Assembly: GCA_009996615.1 (NCBI GenBank)
Contig: JAACZU010000012.1
Span: 48,982 to 112,981 of the forward strand
DNA from: Rhodanobacteraceae bacterium
Lineage (GTDB): Bacteria > Pseudomonadota > Gammaproteobacteria > Xanthomonadales > Rhodanobacteraceae
Reading direction: 5' to 3'
Length of the DNA: 64,000 bases
Shown one piece after another: positions 11,490 through 20,301 of this stretch (the stretch's first letter is position 1; every line of letters starts with the position of its first letter). A program made the position numbers and the translations under genes. A model generated the notes under the pieces. The model was given only the letters and a program-made list of their open reading frames with translations. It was not told the origin of the DNA and did not search any database.

Positions 11490-12872
11490 ATGCCCGTCCG
11501 CCGCATCCATGAGCTGATCGAGTCGGCGCTCGCCACGTTGCCGTCCGGACCGCTGCTCGTCGCCTGCAGCGGCGGTCTCGACTCGAGCGTACTGCTGCAC
11601 GTGCTGGCGTCGGCGCCGGCGGCGCGCGCGCGCGGCCTGCGCGCGGTGCACGTCGACCACGGCCTGCAGGACGACAGCGCGGAATGGGCGCGGCACTGCC
11701 AGCGCTTCGCCGATGCGCTGCGCGTGCCGCTGTCGGTGTGCAAGGTCGAGGTGGTGCGCCAACCCGGCCTCGGCCTCGAAGCCAGCGCGCGCCAGGCGCG
11801 CTACGCCGCGATCGAATCGCTGCTGGTGCCGGACGAGATCGTCGCGCTGGCGCATCATCGCGACGACCAGGTCGAGACGGTGCTGCTGAAGCTGCTGCGC
11901 GGTGCCGGTCCGGAAGGCATCGGCGCGATGCGGCCGCTGCGCCGGCTCGGCATCGGCTTCGCCTGGCGCCCGCTGCTCGGCCTGCCACGCGCAGCGCTGC
12001 GTGAATATGCCGACGAATTCCAGCTGACGTGGCTGCAGGATCCGAGCAACGCCGATCCAGGCATCGACCGCAACTACCTGCGCCTGAACGTGCTGCCGCG
12101 GATCGCGCGGCGCTGGCCGGAGGTCGAGGCCAGCATCGCGCAGAGCGCGACGTGGGCGCGCGCCGCCGCCGAGCTGATCGACCTCGAGGCCGATCGCGCG
12201 CTGGCGCGCCTGCAGGGTCTGGATCCGGCGACGCTGCGCTACCGCGACTGGCTGGACCTGCCGACCGCGCTGCGCGATCCGGTGCTGCGGCGCTGGCTGC
12301 GCGCGCTCGACCTGCCCGAGCCGACCCATTACCAGGCGGCCGAGCTGGTGCGCCAGCTGGCGGAAGCCGGCGAGGACCGGCAGCCGTGCGTGCGCTGGCC
12401 CGGCGTGGAGGTGCGACGCTACCGCGAACTGCTGTATGCACTGACGCCGCTGCAGTTCCCGACCTTCGACTGGCACGCCGACTTCGATGGCACGCCGCTG
12501 ACGCTGCCGTGCGGCCTCGGCCAGTTGCGCCTGATCGACGATGCCAGCCGCACCGTGCGCGTGCCGCGGCACTTGCAGGTGCGTTTCCGGCGCGGTGGCG
12601 AAAGCCTGCGCCTGGCGCGCGGCGGCCATACGCGCGAGCTGCGCGACCTGTTCCAGGAAGCCGGCATCCCGCCGTGGCAGCGCGGCCGCCTGCCGCTGCT
12701 GTTCGACGCCGACGGCGTCCTGCTCGCGGTGGCCGATATGTGGCTCGGCGGGGCTGGCGCGCGCCTGCTCGAACCGTTCGGCGCGCGGCTGGAATGGGCG
12801 ACCGGGACGCACGCGGCCGCGGACGAACCGGCCCCCGCCGCGGCGCTTGCCCGCGTGGCAGGGTTGAGCTAG
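11490..12872 (+). CDS. tilS: tRNA(Ile)-lysidine synthase
   Basis: A 460-residue TilS. It converts C34 of tRNA-Ile(CAU) to lysidine so that the tRNA reads AUA and is charged with isoleucine; the activity is essential in most bacteria. The PP-loop SGGLDSS is at about residues 27-33, followed by the N-terminal ATP-pyrophosphatase domain with HHRDDQVET, a middle TilS domain and the C-terminal domain ([11 protein letters not shown] and [15 protein letters not shown]). The start is 19 nt after tdh, so the two may share a transcript, which I regard as an unusual pairing. No defects are seen. Confidence 0.94.
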   Translation: MPVRRIHELIESALATLPSGPLLVACSGGLDSSVLLHVLASAPAARARGLRAVHVDHGLQDDSAEWARHCQRFADALRVPLSVCKVEVVRQPGLGLEASARQARYAAIESLLVPDEIVALAHHRDDQVETVLLKLLRGAGPEGIGAMRPLRRLGIGFAWRPLLGLPRAALREYADEFQLTWLQDPSNADPGIDRNYLRLNVLPRIARRWPEVEASIAQSATWARAAAELIDLEADRALARLQGLDPATLRYRDWLDLPTALRDPVLRRWLRALDLPEPTHYQAAELVRQLAEAGEDRQPCVRWPGVEVRRYRELLYALTPLQFPTFDWHADFDGTPLTLPCGLGQLRLIDDASRTVRVPRHLQVRFRRGGESLRLARGGHTRELRDLFQEAGIPPWQRGRLPLLFDADGVLLAVADMWLGGAGARLLEPFGARLEWATGTHAAADEPAPAAALARVAGLS

Positions 12873-12883
12873 CGTTCGCGCCC

Positions 12884-13129
12884 ATGCCGAAGACCGAACC
12901 CTCGCAGATCGCCCAGTTCGAGAAGTCGCTCGACGAACTCGAGCAGCTCGTCGTGCGCATGGAACAGGGTGAGCTGAGCCTGGACGACTCGCTGCAGTCC
13001 TTCGAGCGCGGCATCGCGCTGTACCGCACGTGCCAGGGCGCGCTCGACCAGGCGCGGCTGCGCGTCAGCCAGCTGCTCGATCCGGGTGCGCCGGAATCGG
13101 CCATCCCGTTCGACCCAAACACGCCGTAG
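12884..13129 (+). CDS. xseB: Exodeoxyribonuclease VII small subunit
   Basis: An 81-residue XseB. It is the small helical subunit that associates in several copies with XseA to form the single-strand-specific ExoVII nuclease. The typical start [23 protein letters not shown] and the F-E-R-G segment are present. No strong ribosome binding site is seen; the ATG at 12884 is 11 nt after tilS. Its TAG stop overlaps the next start in TAGTG. The large subunit gene is not in the window, which is usual. Confidence 0.92.
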   Translation: MPKTEPSQIAQFEKSLDELEQLVVRMEQGELSLDDSLQSFERGIALYRTCQGALDQARLRVSQLLDPGAPESAIPFDPNTP

Positions 13130-14022
13130 TGGTTGAGCTGACACCCGAACTTGTCGCGCTGTCCGCGCGCGCCGATGCCGCGCTCGCGCGCGCGCTGCCG
13201 CCCGACGCGCAGCCGCCGGTCGAGCTGCACCGTGCGATGCGCTATGCCGTGCTCGGCGGCGGCAAGCGCCTGCGCCCGCTGCTGGTCTACGCCACCGGCC
13301 GCGCGTTCGGCGCGCCGCTCGAGCAGCTCGACGCCGCCGCCGCGGCGGTCGAGATCATCCACGCCTACTCGCTCGTGCACGACGACCTGCCGGCGATGGA
13401 CGACGACTCGCTGCGCCGCGGCCGGCCGACCTGCCACATCGTGTTCGGCGAGGCGATGGCGATCCTAGCCGGCGATGCGCTGCAGGCGCTCGCGTTCGAA
13501 GTGCTCGCGCACGATCCGACGCTCGACGTCGATGCGGCGACGCGGCTGGACATGCTGCGCACGCTGGCGGTGGCCTGCGGCTCGCAGGGCATGGCCGGCG
13601 GCCAGGCGTTCGACCTCGCCGCGGTCGGCCAGGCGCTGTCGGCGGTCGAACTCGAACGCATGCACGTGCACAAGACCGGTGCGCTGATCCGCGCCTCGGT
13701 GCGCCTGGGCGCGCTCGCCGCCGGCTGCAGCGATGCGCCGACGCTGGCCGCGCTGGAAACCTACGGCCATTCGATCGGGCTCGCGTTCCAGATCCGCGAC
13801 GACCTGCTCGACATCGAGGCCGAAACCGCCACGCTCGGCAAGACCGCCGGCAAGGACGTCGCCGCGAACAAGCCGACCTATCCGGCGATCCTCGGCGTCG
13901 ACGCCTCGCGCGCCGAACTGGCGCGCCTGACCGCGACCGCGCTTGATTCGATCGCACCGCTCGGCAGCGCGGGCGAGCCGCTGCGCGACCTCGCCCGCTT
14001 CGTCGCCGACCGCGCCAGCTGA
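13129..14022 (+). CDS. ispA: Polyprenyl (farnesyl) diphosphate synthase
   Basis: A 297-residue short-chain prenyl transferase that condenses isopentenyl diphosphate onto dimethylallyl and geranyl diphosphates to make farnesyl diphosphate. The first aspartate-rich motif is the bacterial form DDLPAMDDD with two extra residues. The second is DDLLDIE, and the [10 protein letters not shown] and HxxK-like HVHKTGALI segments are present. The likely start is the GTG at 13129, which shares one base with the xseB stop, so translation should be coupled. In many gammaproteobacteria dxs follows ispA; here it does not. Confidence 0.93.
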   Translation: MVELTPELVALSARADAALARALPPDAQPPVELHRAMRYAVLGGGKRLRPLLVYATGRAFGAPLEQLDAAAAAVEIIHAYSLVHDDLPAMDDDSLRRGRPTCHIVFGEAMAILAGDALQALAFEVLAHDPTLDVDAATRLDMLRTLAVACGSQGMAGGQAFDLAAVGQALSAVELERMHVHKTGALIRASVRLGALAAGCSDAPTLAALETYGHSIGLAFQIRDDLLDIEAETATLGKTAGKDVAANKPTYPAILGVDASRAELARLTATALDSIAPLGSAGEPLRDLARFVADRAS

Positions 14023-14060
14023 GCGCAGGATGCGCTCGCCTCGTGCGAGCGCCGGCCGGT

Positions 14061-14235
14061 GCGATGCTGTTAAAGCCTCCCCTTCAAGGGGGTGAGCCGG
14101 GCTTTCGATCGCAGGGATGCGCGAGGGGTTGGTGGGGATGGTGTTCGTAGCGCCGGCCAGAAGCATCGCGGCTTCCGCCGCTCCCACCAAAGCTGCGCTT
14201 CGTCGCTCCTGTGGGAGCGGCGGCAGCCGCGATGT
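14061..14235. repeat. Composite dispersed repeat with REP doublet
   Basis: The ispA/POT gap holds three parts: a CTCCCCTTCAAGGGGG hairpin (about 14075-14092), the phrase GGTGGGGATGGTGTTCGT (about 14131-14149), and two inverted REP-like arms (14163-14186 and 14212-14235) that match at 22 of 24 positions with a 25-nt spacer. A shorter copy of the same composite lies at 60127-60219. The inverted arms could fold into one large hairpin that ends the ispA transcript. Confidence 0.7.
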
Positions 14236-14315
14236 TCCTGCTCCGGCCGCCGGATGTGACCATTGCGCCACGCTTTTAGGTAGGCTCGGTCTTTTCGCCA
14301 GCCACGAGACCTTGC

Positions 14316-15914
14316 GTGTCGACGACGATAGAAGCCACCGCCGCCGCGGCCACCACCGAGGCGCGCATTCCGCGCCAGATTCCGTACATCATCGGCAACG
14401 AGGCCGGCGAGCGCTTCGGCTTCTACGGGATGCGCAACATCCTGACGCCGTTCCTGATCGGATCACTGCTGCTGTACGCGCCGGAGGCCGAGCGCGCCGG
14501 CGTCGCCAAGGACGTGTTCCACACCTTCGTGATCGGCGTGTATTTCTTCCCGCTGCTCGGCGGCTGGCTGTCGGACCGCTTCTTCGGCAAGTACCGCACC
14601 ACGCTGTGGCTGTCGCTGGTGTACTGCCTCGGCTTCGTCTGCCTGGCGCTGAGCACCGGCAACCGCACCGGCTTCTACGCCGGCCTGTTCCTGATCGCGC
14701 TCGGTTCCGGCGGCATCAAGCCGCTGGTGTCGGCGTTCGTCGGCGACCAGTTCGACCAGAGCAACAAGCACCTGGCGAAAGTCGTCTACGACGCGTTCTA
14801 CTGGACGATCAATTTCGGTTCGTTCTTCGCCTCGCTGCTGATGCCGATCTTCCTGCGCAGCCACGGCCCGGCGGTCGCGTTCGGCATTCCCGGCGCGCTG
14901 ATGTTCATCGCGACGCTGGTGCTCTGGCTCGGACGGCGCAAGTACGTGATGGTGCCGCCGTCGCCGCCCGACCCGCACTCGTTCCTGCGCGTCGCGCGCA
15001 CGGCGCTGCTCGCGCGCACGCCCGGACAGGGCCGCCCGGGCCTCGTCGTCGCCGGCCTCGGCGGCGTGCTCGCGCTGCTTTCGCTGGCGTGGCTGGTGCG
15101 CACCGACTTCGTCATCGCGGTGCTGCTCGCGCTCGGCCTTCTCATCGCGTTCGGCGGCCTCGGCACCTCGCTGCAGCTCGAGCGCGCGCGCGCCGTGCAC
15201 CCGCCGGCGGCGGTCGACGGCGTACGCGCGGTGCTGCGCATCCTGATCGTGTTCGCGCTGGTCACGCCGTTCTGGTCGCTGTTCGACCAGAAGGCCTCGA
15301 CCTGGGTCATCCAGGGCGCCGCGATGCGCATGCCGGAGGAGGCCTGGTGGTGGCCGGGCTGGCTGGTCAAGTCGCCGGCGCAGATGCAGGCACTGAACCC
15401 GGTGCTGGTGATGCTGCTGATCCCGTTCAACAACCTCGTGCTGTATCCGGCGCTGCGCCGGCTCGGCATCGAGGTGACCGCGCTGCGGCGCATGGGCGTG
15501 GGCCTGGCGTTCTCCGGCCTGGCCTGGATCGTCGCCGCGCTGATCCAGTTGCAGATCGACGGCGGCGACGCCGTCTCGCTCGCCTGGCAGGTCGCGCCGT
15601 ACGCGCTGCTGACCTTCGGCGAGGTGCTGGTGTCGGCGACCGGCCTTGAGTTCGCCTACAGCCAGGCGCCGCCGTCGATGAAGGGCGCGATCATGAGCTT
15701 CTGGCTACTGTCGGTGTCCTACGGCAACCTGTGGGTGCTGGTCACCAACGCGGCCGTGCGCAACGACGCCGTCACCGCGCAGATCGCCGCCAGCGGCATG
15801 GGCGAGACCGCGTTCCTGATGTTCTTCTTCGCCGGCTTCGCGTTCGCCGCCGCGCTCGCGTTCGGGCTGTACGCGCGGCACTACCCGGTGCAGGACTACT
15901 ACCGGTCGGCGTGA
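14316..15914 (+). CDS. Proton-dependent oligopeptide transporter (POT/PTR2)
   Basis: A 532-residue POT-family MFS transporter that would import di- and tripeptides with protons. The family signature E-A-G-E-R-F-G-F-Y-G-M-R near residues 28-39 gives the ExxERFxYY-type proton and peptide site. GGWLSDRFFGKYRT is the MFS A-loop, and FYWTINFGSFF is the second PTR2 signature. About 14 membrane helices are predicted. The start is a GTG at 14316 with only a weak ribosome binding site (ACGAGA). It appears monocistronic; a strong hairpin follows at 15969-16008. Confidence 0.9.
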   Translation: MSTTIEATAAAATTEARIPRQIPYIIGNEAGERFGFYGMRNILTPFLIGSLLLYAPEAERAGVAKDVFHTFVIGVYFFPLLGGWLSDRFFGKYRTTLWLSLVYCLGFVCLALSTGNRTGFYAGLFLIALGSGGIKPLVSAFVGDQFDQSNKHLAKVVYDAFYWTINFGSFFASLLMPIFLRSHGPAVAFGIPGALMFIATLVLWLGRRKYVMVPPSPPDPHSFLRVARTALLARTPGQGRPGLVVAGLGGVLALLSLAWLVRTDFVIAVLLALGLLIAFGGLGTSLQLERARAVHPPAAVDGVRAVLRILIVFALVTPFWSLFDQKASTWVIQGAAMRMPEEAWWWPGWLVKSPAQMQALNPVLVMLLIPFNNLVLYPALRRLGIEVTALRRMGVGLAFSGLAWIVAALIQLQIDGGDAVSLAWQVAPYALLTFGEVLVSATGLEFAYSQAPPSMKGAIMSFWLLSVSYGNLWVLVTNAAVRNDAVTAQIAASGMGETAFLMFFFAGFAFAAALAFGLYARHYPVQDYYRSA

Positions 15915-15968
15915 CCGGTGCGAGGCGGCAATCAGCGCAGCGCGCAGGGGGAGCGCAGCGCCAAAGGC

Positions 15969-16008
15969 GCGAGTCCCACCGCCGTTGCATGCGGGCGGTG
16001 GGACTCGC
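15969..16008. terminator. 15-bp perfect hairpin between convergent genes
   Basis: Arms 15969-15983 and 15994-16008 are perfectly complementary (GCGAGTCCCACCGCC and its reverse complement) with a 10-nt loop. It lies between the POT gene and the convergent DUF4870 gene and could end both transcripts. The following GCCGCTACGCGGC is a further small palindrome. Confidence 0.75.
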
Positions 16009-16057
16009 CGCTACGCGGCTGCGGCCCACCCTACGTACTGCGCGACCCGCCGGAGGG

Positions 16058-16465
16058 TTACTTCACCAGCCGCAGCGTGAACGGGTAGCGGTAGGCCACT
16101 CCCTCGTTCGCCTTGAGCGCGGCGACGATCGTCAGCACGAACCAGGCGACGAACAGCGCCACGCCGATCGGCCAGGCGAGCAGGATGCCGATGCCGAAAG
16201 TCAGCAGCGTGAACACGAACAGCGCGACGAACGCGAGCGCGACCGTGATGTTGAAGTTCAGCGCTTCCTTCGCCTGCTCGGATGCGAACGGCAGCGTGTC
16301 GCGCTTGACCAGCCACACGACCAGCGGCCCGATGACGCAGCCGATGCCGGTGATGAACGCGCTGAACGCAGCCAGGTGACCGATCAGCGCCCACGTGCGC
16401 TCGTCGTTCGACAGCGGCGCCGGCGGCGGCGAGGCCTGCGGCGTGACGGTATCGTTGTCGCTCAT
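16058..16465 (-). CDS. DUF4870 membrane protein
   Basis: A 135-residue protein with a Pro-rich cytoplasmic N-terminus and about three or four membrane helices: the first near residues 28-48, then a long hydrophobic stretch around 72-118. The phrases WALIGHLAAF and EQAKEALNFNI are diagnostic of DUF4870 (Tic20-like fold). Function is unknown. GGAGAG lies 5 nt before the ATG at 16465, which supports the start. It is separated from pmbA by a 29-bp inverted repeat, so it probably has its own promoter. Confidence 0.85.
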   Translation of the reverse strand: MSDNDTVTPQASPPPAPLSNDERTWALIGHLAAFSAFITGIGCVIGPLVVWLVKRDTLPFASEQAKEALNFNITVALAFVALFVFTLLTFGIGILLAWPIGVALFVAWFVLTIVAALKANEGVAYRYPFTLRLVK

Positions 16466-16553
16466 GCCCGCTCTCCGTTGGATGGCGCGTCCACTTTTTC
16501 GCGCGGACCAAGGACTGTCAAGTGCGGATCGATAGAGGAACGATCAAAAGATC

Positions 16554-16631
16554 GAACCACGAAGGACACGAAGAACACGAAGAGGAGCAGATCGGGTTTT
16601 CGCTTCGTGTTCTTCGTGTCCTTCGTGGTTC
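16554..16631. repeat. 29-bp perfect inverted repeat (CACGAAG type)
   Basis: Arms 16554-16582 and 16603-16631 are exact reverse complements over 29 bp with a 20-nt loop. Each arm is itself built of near-repeats of (G/A)ACACGAAG. It lies in the 202-nt space between the pmbA stop and the DUF4870 start, both on the minus strand, and would fold into a very stable hairpin at the pmbA 3' end. Confidence 0.9.
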
Positions 16632-16667
16632 AGGCTGTTGCCTTCCTTTGAGCAGGATTCCGCGCGC

Positions 16668-18026
16668 TCAATCCTCGCCGGCGACGGTCATGCGCTCCAG
16701 CAGGATCGAACCGGTCAGGATGTGCGAGCGGCGGTCGACGTCGCGGCCGACGGCGACGAGGTTGGCGAACATGTCGCGCAGGTTCGCCGCGATCGTGATC
16801 TCCTCGACCGGGTAGGCGATCTCGCCGTTCTCGACCCAGAAGCCGCTCGCGCCGCGCGAGTAGTCGCCGGTGATCAGCGACACGCCCTGCCCCATCAGCT
16901 CGGTCACCAGCAGGCCGGTGTGCATGCGCTTGAGCAGCGCGGCGAAGTCGTCCTGGCCCGGCTGCACAATCACGTTGTGCACGCCGCCGGCGTTGCCGGT
17001 CGAGGCCAGGCCGAGCTTGCGCGCGGAGTAGCTGCCGAGGATATAGCGCGCGACCACGCCGTCGGTGACGAGGTCGGCATCGCGCGTGGCGACGCCTTCG
17101 GAGTCGAACGCGGTCGAACCGAGGCCGCGCGGGATGCGCGGGCGCTCGACGATCTGCATCCAGCGCGGAAAGACCTGCTTGCCGGCGTGGTCGACGAGGA
17201 AGCTCGCGCGGCGGTACAGCGCGCCGCCGCTGATCGCGGACAGGAAATGGCCGATCAGGCCGCGCGCGACTTCCGGCGTGAACAGCACCGGGCAGTCGCG
17301 CGTGCCCAGCCGGCGTGCGCCGAGCCGCGCGACCGTGCGTTCGGCCGCCTTGCGACCGATCGACTCGGCCGCGGCGAAGTCGCTGGCGGCGCGCACGCTG
17401 TCGTACCAGTAGTCGCGCTGCATGCCGTTGGCGTCCTCGGCGATCAGCGAGGCCGACAGCGAGTGGTGCGTGCCGCGCTCGGTGCCGAGGAAGCCGAGCG
17501 AGTTCGCGTAGGCGGTCATCGACGCGCCGACCTGCACCGCGGCGCCGTCGGAATTGCTGATGCGCGGGTCGAATGCGCGGCCGGCGTCTTCCATCTCGAC
17601 CGCGAGGCGGATCGCCTCTTCCGGGCTGATGTCCCACGGATGCCACAGGTCGAGGTCGGGGATATCGGTTGCGAGCAGCGCCGGATCGGCGAGGCCGTTG
17701 GCCGGATCCTCCTCGGTGTAGCGCGCGATCGCGCAGGCGTGCTCGACAGTCTGCTCGATCGAGGCCGGATCGAGGTCGGCCGTGCTGGCCGAGCCCTTGC
17801 GCTTACCGAAATACACGGTCACCGACACGCCGCGATCGCGCGTGCGCTCGACCGTCTCGACCTCGCCTAGGCGCACGTTCACGTTCAGCCCGGTGTCGAT
17901 GCTCGCGGCGACGTCGGCCTCGCTGGCGCCCTTGGCGCGACAGCGCCGGATCACGTCCTCGGCGATGTCCGACAGGCGGGCGAGATCGGCCGAACTGGTA
18001 TCTTTGTCGATGACGATGGCGTTCAC
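16668..18026 (-). CDS. pmbA: TldE/PmbA metalloprotease subunit
   Basis: A 452-residue PmbA (TldE). With TldD it forms a heterodimeric metalloprotease that matures microcin B17 and degrades unfolded peptides such as CcdA; PmbA itself lacks the zinc site. The family features GEVETVERTRDRGVSVTVYFGKRKGSAST are present, with the second domain from about residue 200. I start at the GTG at 18026 because the protein then begins at the conserved point; an upstream frame (18089) would overlap darP. The start codon is only 2 nt from the divergent darP ATG. TldD lies 0.6 kb away on the same strand. Confidence 0.92.
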   Translation of the reverse strand: MNAIVIDKDTSSADLARLSDIAEDVIRRCRAKGASEADVAASIDTGLNVNVRLGEVETVERTRDRGVSVTVYFGKRKGSASTADLDPASIEQTVEHACAIARYTEEDPANGLADPALLATDIPDLDLWHPWDISPEEAIRLAVEMEDAGRAFDPRISNSDGAAVQVGASMTAYANSLGFLGTERGTHHSLSASLIAEDANGMQRDYWYDSVRAASDFAAAESIGRKAAERTVARLGARRLGTRDCPVLFTPEVARGLIGHFLSAISGGALYRRASFLVDHAGKQVFPRWMQIVERPRIPRGLGSTAFDSEGVATRDADLVTDGVVARYILGSYSARKLGLASTGNAGGVHNVIVQPGQDDFAALLKRMHTGLLVTELMGQGVSLITGDYSRGASGFWVENGEIAYPVEEITIAANLRDMFANLVAVGRDVDRRSHILTGSILLERMTVAGED

Positions 18027-18028
18027 TG

Positions 18029-18571
18029 ATGGAATTCCCGGATTTGCTGATGCACGACGACGAATTGCAAGACGAAACACTCGAGCCAAGCCGCAGTCAA
18101 CGGCGCCGCGACGCGCTCGACATCCTCAAGTTGGCCGAGACGCTGGCCGCGCTGAGCGAGGCGGAGCTGTCGCGCGTGCCGCTCGACGACGACCTGCGCG
18201 AGGAGGTGCGGCGCACGCGCGCGGTGACCTCGCACATCGCGCGCAAGCGCCAGACGCAGTTCCTCGCCAAGCAGATGCGCAAGCTCGACGAGGACGCGCT
18301 CGAGACGATCCGCCGCGCGCTGGCCCACGACCGCGCCCAGGCGCACCGCGAGGCGGCCGCGCTGCACGAGGCCGAAGCCTGGCGCGAGCGCCTGCTCGAC
18401 GGCGGCGACGACGCGCTCAACGCACTCCTGGCCGAGCATTCCGGCGCCGACCGCCAGCAGCTGCGCCAGCTCGTGCGCAACGCGAAGGCCGAACGCGAGC
18501 GCAACAAACCTCCGCATGCGTACCGCGAGCTGTTCCGCGAACTGCGCACGCTGCTCGGCGAACCGCTCTAA
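18029..18571 (+). CDS. darP: Ribosome biogenesis factor DarP (YjgA family)
   Basis: A 180-residue all-helical protein of the YjgA/DarP family, which acts late in assembly of the 50S ribosomal subunit near the peptidyl transferase centre. The acidic N-terminus, the SRSQRRRDALDILKLAETLA segment and the KRQTQFLAKQMRKLD helix are typical. In E. coli the gene is also divergent from pmbA. The ATG at 18029 is used; a second ATG at 18050 (MHDDEL) is possible and would leave more room for a promoter. No clear ribosome binding site is seen for either. Confidence 0.9.
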   Translation: MEFPDLLMHDDELQDETLEPSRSQRRRDALDILKLAETLAALSEAELSRVPLDDDLREEVRRTRAVTSHIARKRQTQFLAKQMRKLDEDALETIRRALAHDRAQAHREAAALHEAEAWRERLLDGGDDALNALLAEHSGADRQQLRQLVRNAKAERERNKPPHAYRELFRELRTLLGEPL

Positions 18572-18616
18572 CCTCCCTCTCCCTTCCAAGGAAAGGGGAA
18601 CATCCTTGCTGTTCTT

Positions 18617-18637
18617 CCTCTCCCCTCCGGGGAGAGG
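18617..18637. terminator. Hairpin between convergent darP and tldD
   Basis: A 9-bp perfect stem CCTCTCCCC/GGGGAGAGG with a 3-nt loop, 6 nt past the tldD stop. A partly related CCCTCTCCCTTCC sequence lies at the darP end (18575-18590). Confidence 0.65.
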
Positions 18638-18642
18638 GGACC

Positions 18643-20085
18643 TCACGCCGCCGTACCGCCGACCGTCATCGAATCGATGCGTAGCGTCGGCTGGCCGACG
18701 CCGACCGGCACGCTCTGGCCGTCCTTGCCGCACACGCCCACGCCCTCGTCGAGCTTGAGGTCGTTGCCGATCATCGACACGCGCTTGAGCACGTCGGCGC
18801 CCGAGCCTATCAGCGTCGCGCCCTTGACCGGGCGCGTGATCTTGCCGTCCTCGATCAGGTAGGCCTCGCTGGCCGAGAACGTGAACTTGCCGTTGGTGAT
18901 GTCGACCTGGCCGCCGCCGAAGTTGACCGCGTACAGGCCGCGCGGCACCGAGGCGATGATCTCGGCCGGATCGTGCTGGCCGGGCAGCATGTAGGTGTTG
19001 GTCATGCGCGGCATCGGCAGGTGCGCGAACGATTCGCGACGGCCGTTGCCGGTCGGCGCCATGCCCATCAGGCGCGCGTTGAGCTTGTCCTGCATGTAGC
19101 CCTTCATCACGCCGTTTTCGACCAGCACCGTGCACTGCGTCGGCGTGCCTTCGTCGTCGATCGAGAGCGAGCCACGGCGGCCGGCCAGCGTGCCGTCGTC
19201 GACCACGGTGACGCCGGGCGCGGCGACCTTCTCGCCAAGCAGGCCGGCGAACGCCGAGGTGCCCTTGCGGTTGAAGTCGCCCTCGAAGCCGTGCCCGATC
19301 GCCTCGTGCAGCAGCACGCCGGGCCAGCCCGGGCCGAGCACGACCGGCATGTTGCCGGCCGGCGCCGGCACCGATTCGAGGTTGACCAGCGCGGTGCGCA
19401 CCGCCTCGCGCGCGAACGCGTGCGCGCGACCGTTGGCGAGCAGTTCCGGGAAGCCGTAGCGGCCGCCGCCGCCGCTGCTGCCGGACTCGCGCCGGCCACC
19501 GGCCTCGGCGATCACCTGCACGTTCATGCGCACCAGCGGGCGCACGTCGGCGGCGAGCGTGCCGTCCGAATGCGCGATCAGCACCGTGTCGAGCGTCGCC
19601 GCGAGGCTGACGATGACCTGCTTCACGCGCGGATCCTGCGCGCGGCAGTACGCATCGACCTCGCGCAGCACGGCGATCTTGGCCTCGTTGCTGAGCGTGT
19701 CGATTGGATCGATCGCCGGATACAGCGCGCGGCCGGTCGCGATCGCCAGCGGCTTGCCGACGCCGGCGCTGCCGGCCTGCGCGATCGCGCGCGCCGAACC
19801 GGCCGCCTCCAGCAGCGCCGGCAGCACGATTTCATCGGAGTAGGCGAAACCGGCCTTCTCGCCGGACAGCGCGCGCACGCCGACACCCTGCTCGATCGAG
19901 TGGTTGCCTTCCTTGACGATGCCGTCCTCGAGCACCCACGCCTCGCTGCGCGAATGCTGGAAATACAGGTCGGCGGCATCAATCGACGGCCCCATCAGGC
20001 GCGCGAAGATGCCGTCGAGGTCGCCTTGGCTGAGGCCGCCGGGGCGCAGCAGGCGCTGCTCGGCTTGGGTGATGAGGTCGGTCAT
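18643..20085 (-). CDS. tldD: TldD metalloprotease catalytic subunit
   Basis: A 480-residue TldD, the zinc-bearing partner of PmbA. The motif H260-E-A-I-G-H265 in [17 protein letters not shown] gives the active site, and the C-terminal Cys in [10 protein letters not shown] is the likely third ligand. The [18 protein letters not shown] approach is conserved. I start at the ATG at 20085 ([10 protein letters not shown]); an upstream frame adds 35 residues that are mostly a translated GGGATTC repeat. That repeat lies immediately before the start codon, so no normal ribosome binding site is visible. In E. coli tldD ends the rng-yhdP-tldD series, as here. Confidence 0.94.
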   Translation of the reverse strand: MTDLITQAEQRLLRPGGLSQGDLDGIFARLMGPSIDAADLYFQHSRSEAWVLEDGIVKEGNHSIEQGVGVRALSGEKAGFAYSDEIVLPALLEAAGSARAIAQAGSAGVGKPLAIATGRALYPAIDPIDTLSNEAKIAVLREVDAYCRAQDPRVKQVIVSLAATLDTVLIAHSDGTLAADVRPLVRMNVQVIAEAGGRRESGSSGGGGRYGFPELLANGRAHAFAREAVRTALVNLESVPAPAGNMPVVLGPGWPGVLLHEAIGHGFEGDFNRKGTSAFAGLLGEKVAAPGVTVVDDGTLAGRRGSLSIDDEGTPTQCTVLVENGVMKGYMQDKLNARLMGMAPTGNGRRESFAHLPMPRMTNTYMLPGQHDPAEIIASVPRGLYAVNFGGGQVDITNGKFTFSASEAYLIEDGKITRPVKGATLIGSGADVLKRVSMIGNDLKLDEGVGVCGKDGQSVPVGVGQPTLRIDSMTVGGTAA

Positions 20086-20088
20086 GGA

Positions 20089-20117
20089 TCCGGGATTCGG
20101 GATTGGGGATTCGGGAT
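20089..20117. repeat. GGGATTC-type repeat directly upstream of tldD
   Basis: Alternating GGGATTC and GGGATTG units on the plus strand, 4 nt from the tldD start codon. It occupies the place where the ribosome binding site of tldD would be expected. Confidence 0.7.
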
Positions 20118-20232
20118 GGGCGTGCGCCACGCACGCGGCCGCGTCATAAGGCGGCATGCCGGCGAAATGGGGCCGCGCATGCTGGCGCACAAGCGGCGTC
20201 CGTGCAAACGGACGGGTGCCCTCAAAGCGGGA

Positions 20233-20299
20233 GCGGCTTCAGCCGCGATGCGCTTGCCGCCCTCGGCCCTCTCAGCCCAAGCATCGCGGCTGAAACCGC
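20233..20299. repeat. REP-like inverted doublet between tldD and yhdP
   Basis: Arms 20233-20251 and 20281-20299 match as reverse complements at 18 of 19 positions, with a 29-nt spacer. Each arm contains GCGGCTTCAGCCGC or a close variant, the core also seen near 14.2 and 60.2 kb. It lies directly downstream of the yhdP stop. Confidence 0.7.
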
Positions 20300-20301
20300 G
20301 C

